From contig NZ_JAGSPN010000010.1 in the NCBI RefSeq assembly GCF_018139685.1, positions 62,001-126,000 of the forward strand: a DNA stretch of 64,000 bases, in the 5' to 3' direction. This document shows positions 63,291 through 64,000 of the stretch, piece after piece (position 1 is the stretch's first letter; each line of letters opens with the position of its first letter). The notes below the pieces were generated by a model. It worked only from the letters and a program-made list of their open reading frames with translations, did not search any database and was not told where the DNA came from. Position numbers and translations under genes: made by a program. Source of the stretch: Cognatundibacterium luofuense (GTDB lineage Bacteria; Pseudomonadota; Gammaproteobacteria; Burkholderiales; Burkholderiaceae_D).

Positions 63291-64000
63291 GTGAAACGAT
63301 TGTGCAAGGGAATCTTTTTGTGTCTGGCGCTGATGCCAGCATGGTGCCTTGCTATGTCAGTGGTATTCATCAACCCCGGGAAAAAAGATGAAATTTTCTG
63401 GCTGACGGCAGCCCGCAGTATGGAAGCTGCAGCTGGTGATCTTGGCATTCAGCTGGAAGTGATCTATGCCGAACGTAACCACCTGAATGCGCTGCGTTTT
63501 GCGCGCCAGCTGGCGGAACGTCCGCGTCATCAGCGTCCCGATTATTTGATTCTCAGTAACGATTACGGCGTCGGCCCCGAGGTGCTCCGCCTGCTGGAGG
63601 GCACCGGAATCCGTACTTTTTTTGCCTACAGCGGCATTACCGATCCGCGAGACCGCCAGAAAGTACAGGCACCGCGTAAGGTATACAAAAACTGGATCGG
63701 TGTCCTTGAACCGAATTCTGAAGAGGCCGGTTACCTGACCGCTTCTGCGATGATTGCAAAGGCGCGTGCGCAAGGCCTCGCTGGCAGTGACCATAAACTG
63801 CACATGATTGCGATTGCCGGTGACCGCTCAACCACCACATCGCTGAAAAGGAATCAGGGCATGCTGCGCGCTGTTACTGAGCAAAGTGATGTGGTGCTGG
63901 AGCAGCAGGTTTATGGGGAGTGGAACCGTGCCAAGGCGCGCGAACAAAGTGACTGGCTGTACCAGCGCTATCCACAGGTCAGGGTTGTATGGGCCGGAAA
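63291..64000 (+). CDS. Periplasmic substrate-binding protein (ABC sugar-type), 3' end cut by the window
   Basis: The frame from the GTG at 63291 is open to the last base (236 complete codons). AGGAG precedes it by 6 bases; an in-frame ATG at 63255 would put uncharacteristic residues ahead of the signal peptide (KRLCKGIFLCLALMPAWCLA). The mature part reads MSVVFINPGKKDEIFWLTAARSMEAAAGDLGIQLEVIYAERN and later YVG-type loops (WIGVLEPNSEEAGYLTASAMIAKA, AIAGDRSTTTSLKRNQGMLRAV), typical of Peripla_BP_4/type 1 binding proteins. It may serve a sugar transporter or a sensor kinase encoded beyond the window. The region 62928-63290 before it has no gene. Confidence 0.85.
   Translation, partial: MKRLCKGIFLCLALMPAWCLAMSVVFINPGKKDEIFWLTAARSMEAAAGDLGIQLEVIYAERNHLNALRFARQLAERPRHQRPDYLILSNDYGVGPEVLRLLEGTGIRTFFAYSGITDPRDRQKVQAPRKVYKNWIGVLEPNSEEAGYLTASAMIAKARAQGLAGSDHKLHMIAIAGDRSTTTSLKRNQGMLRAVTEQSDVVLEQQVYGEWNRAKAREQSDWLYQRYPQVRVVWAG

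Overview
The window looks like chromosomal DNA of a betaproteobacterium in the order Burkholderiales, most likely Oxalobacteraceae or a close relative. The main reason is the block ompA-like / gyrA / serC / pheA / tyrA / aroA / cmk / rpsA / ihfB / lapA / lapB / ugd / rfaE1 / comEA / cysM, which is characteristic of that order, together with ubiG-gph, a one-piece tmRNA, and groESL preceded by a CIRCE element. The genus is not fixed by what can be read here. No tRNA, rRNA, insertion sequence, prophage or CRISPR array was seen.

Layout. 1-12.2 kb is accessory: a LysR fragment, a PAS-GGDEF cyclase, a lipoprotein glycosidase-like protein, small envelope proteins, a LysR gene divergent from a PhyH dioxygenase/TIM-barrel pair, an AraC-GyrI regulator, dacB, and a barrel plus PstS-like pair. 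12.3-21.4 kb carries rlhA and several divergent LysR/target pairs (DUF1127, SbtA-like permease, DODA dioxygenase). 21.5-24.3 kb holds ssrA, gph, ubiG and an OmpA-family gene, all on the minus strand. 24.9-40.7 kb is the conserved core block on the plus strand: gyrase, serine and aromatic amino-acid synthesis, ribosomal protein S1, IHF-beta, LPS assembly control, UDP-glucuronate and heptose synthesis, and cysteine synthase B. 40.9-46.6 kb holds a small HTH protein and a tightly coupled MoxR-DUF58-TgpA-MltB operon on the minus strand. 46.8-60.6 kb is mixed: HDAC-like, SnoaL-like, YlqF GTPase, FCD regulator, PAS-AraC regulator, hydroxyproline epimerase, long TonB-like protein, TIGR01777 epimerase, Gly/Ser-linker lipoprotein, DTW protein and an OPT transporter. 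60.8-62.9 kb is groEL-groES with its control region, and the window ends inside a periplasmic binding protein gene.

Non-coding signals are unusually readable. Many transcription units end in clear hairpin terminators. groESL has overlapping sigma70/sigma32-like promoter elements abutting a perfect CIRCE. Perfect inverted repeats sit in front of several regulator genes. A dispersed repeat of about 80-100 bp occurs four times, each time just downstream of a plus-strand gene, with an invariant 17-base core. No clearly new multi-gene defence or biosynthetic system was identified. The best leads are this repeat family, the PAS-AraC palindrome, and the PhyH/isomerase operon.
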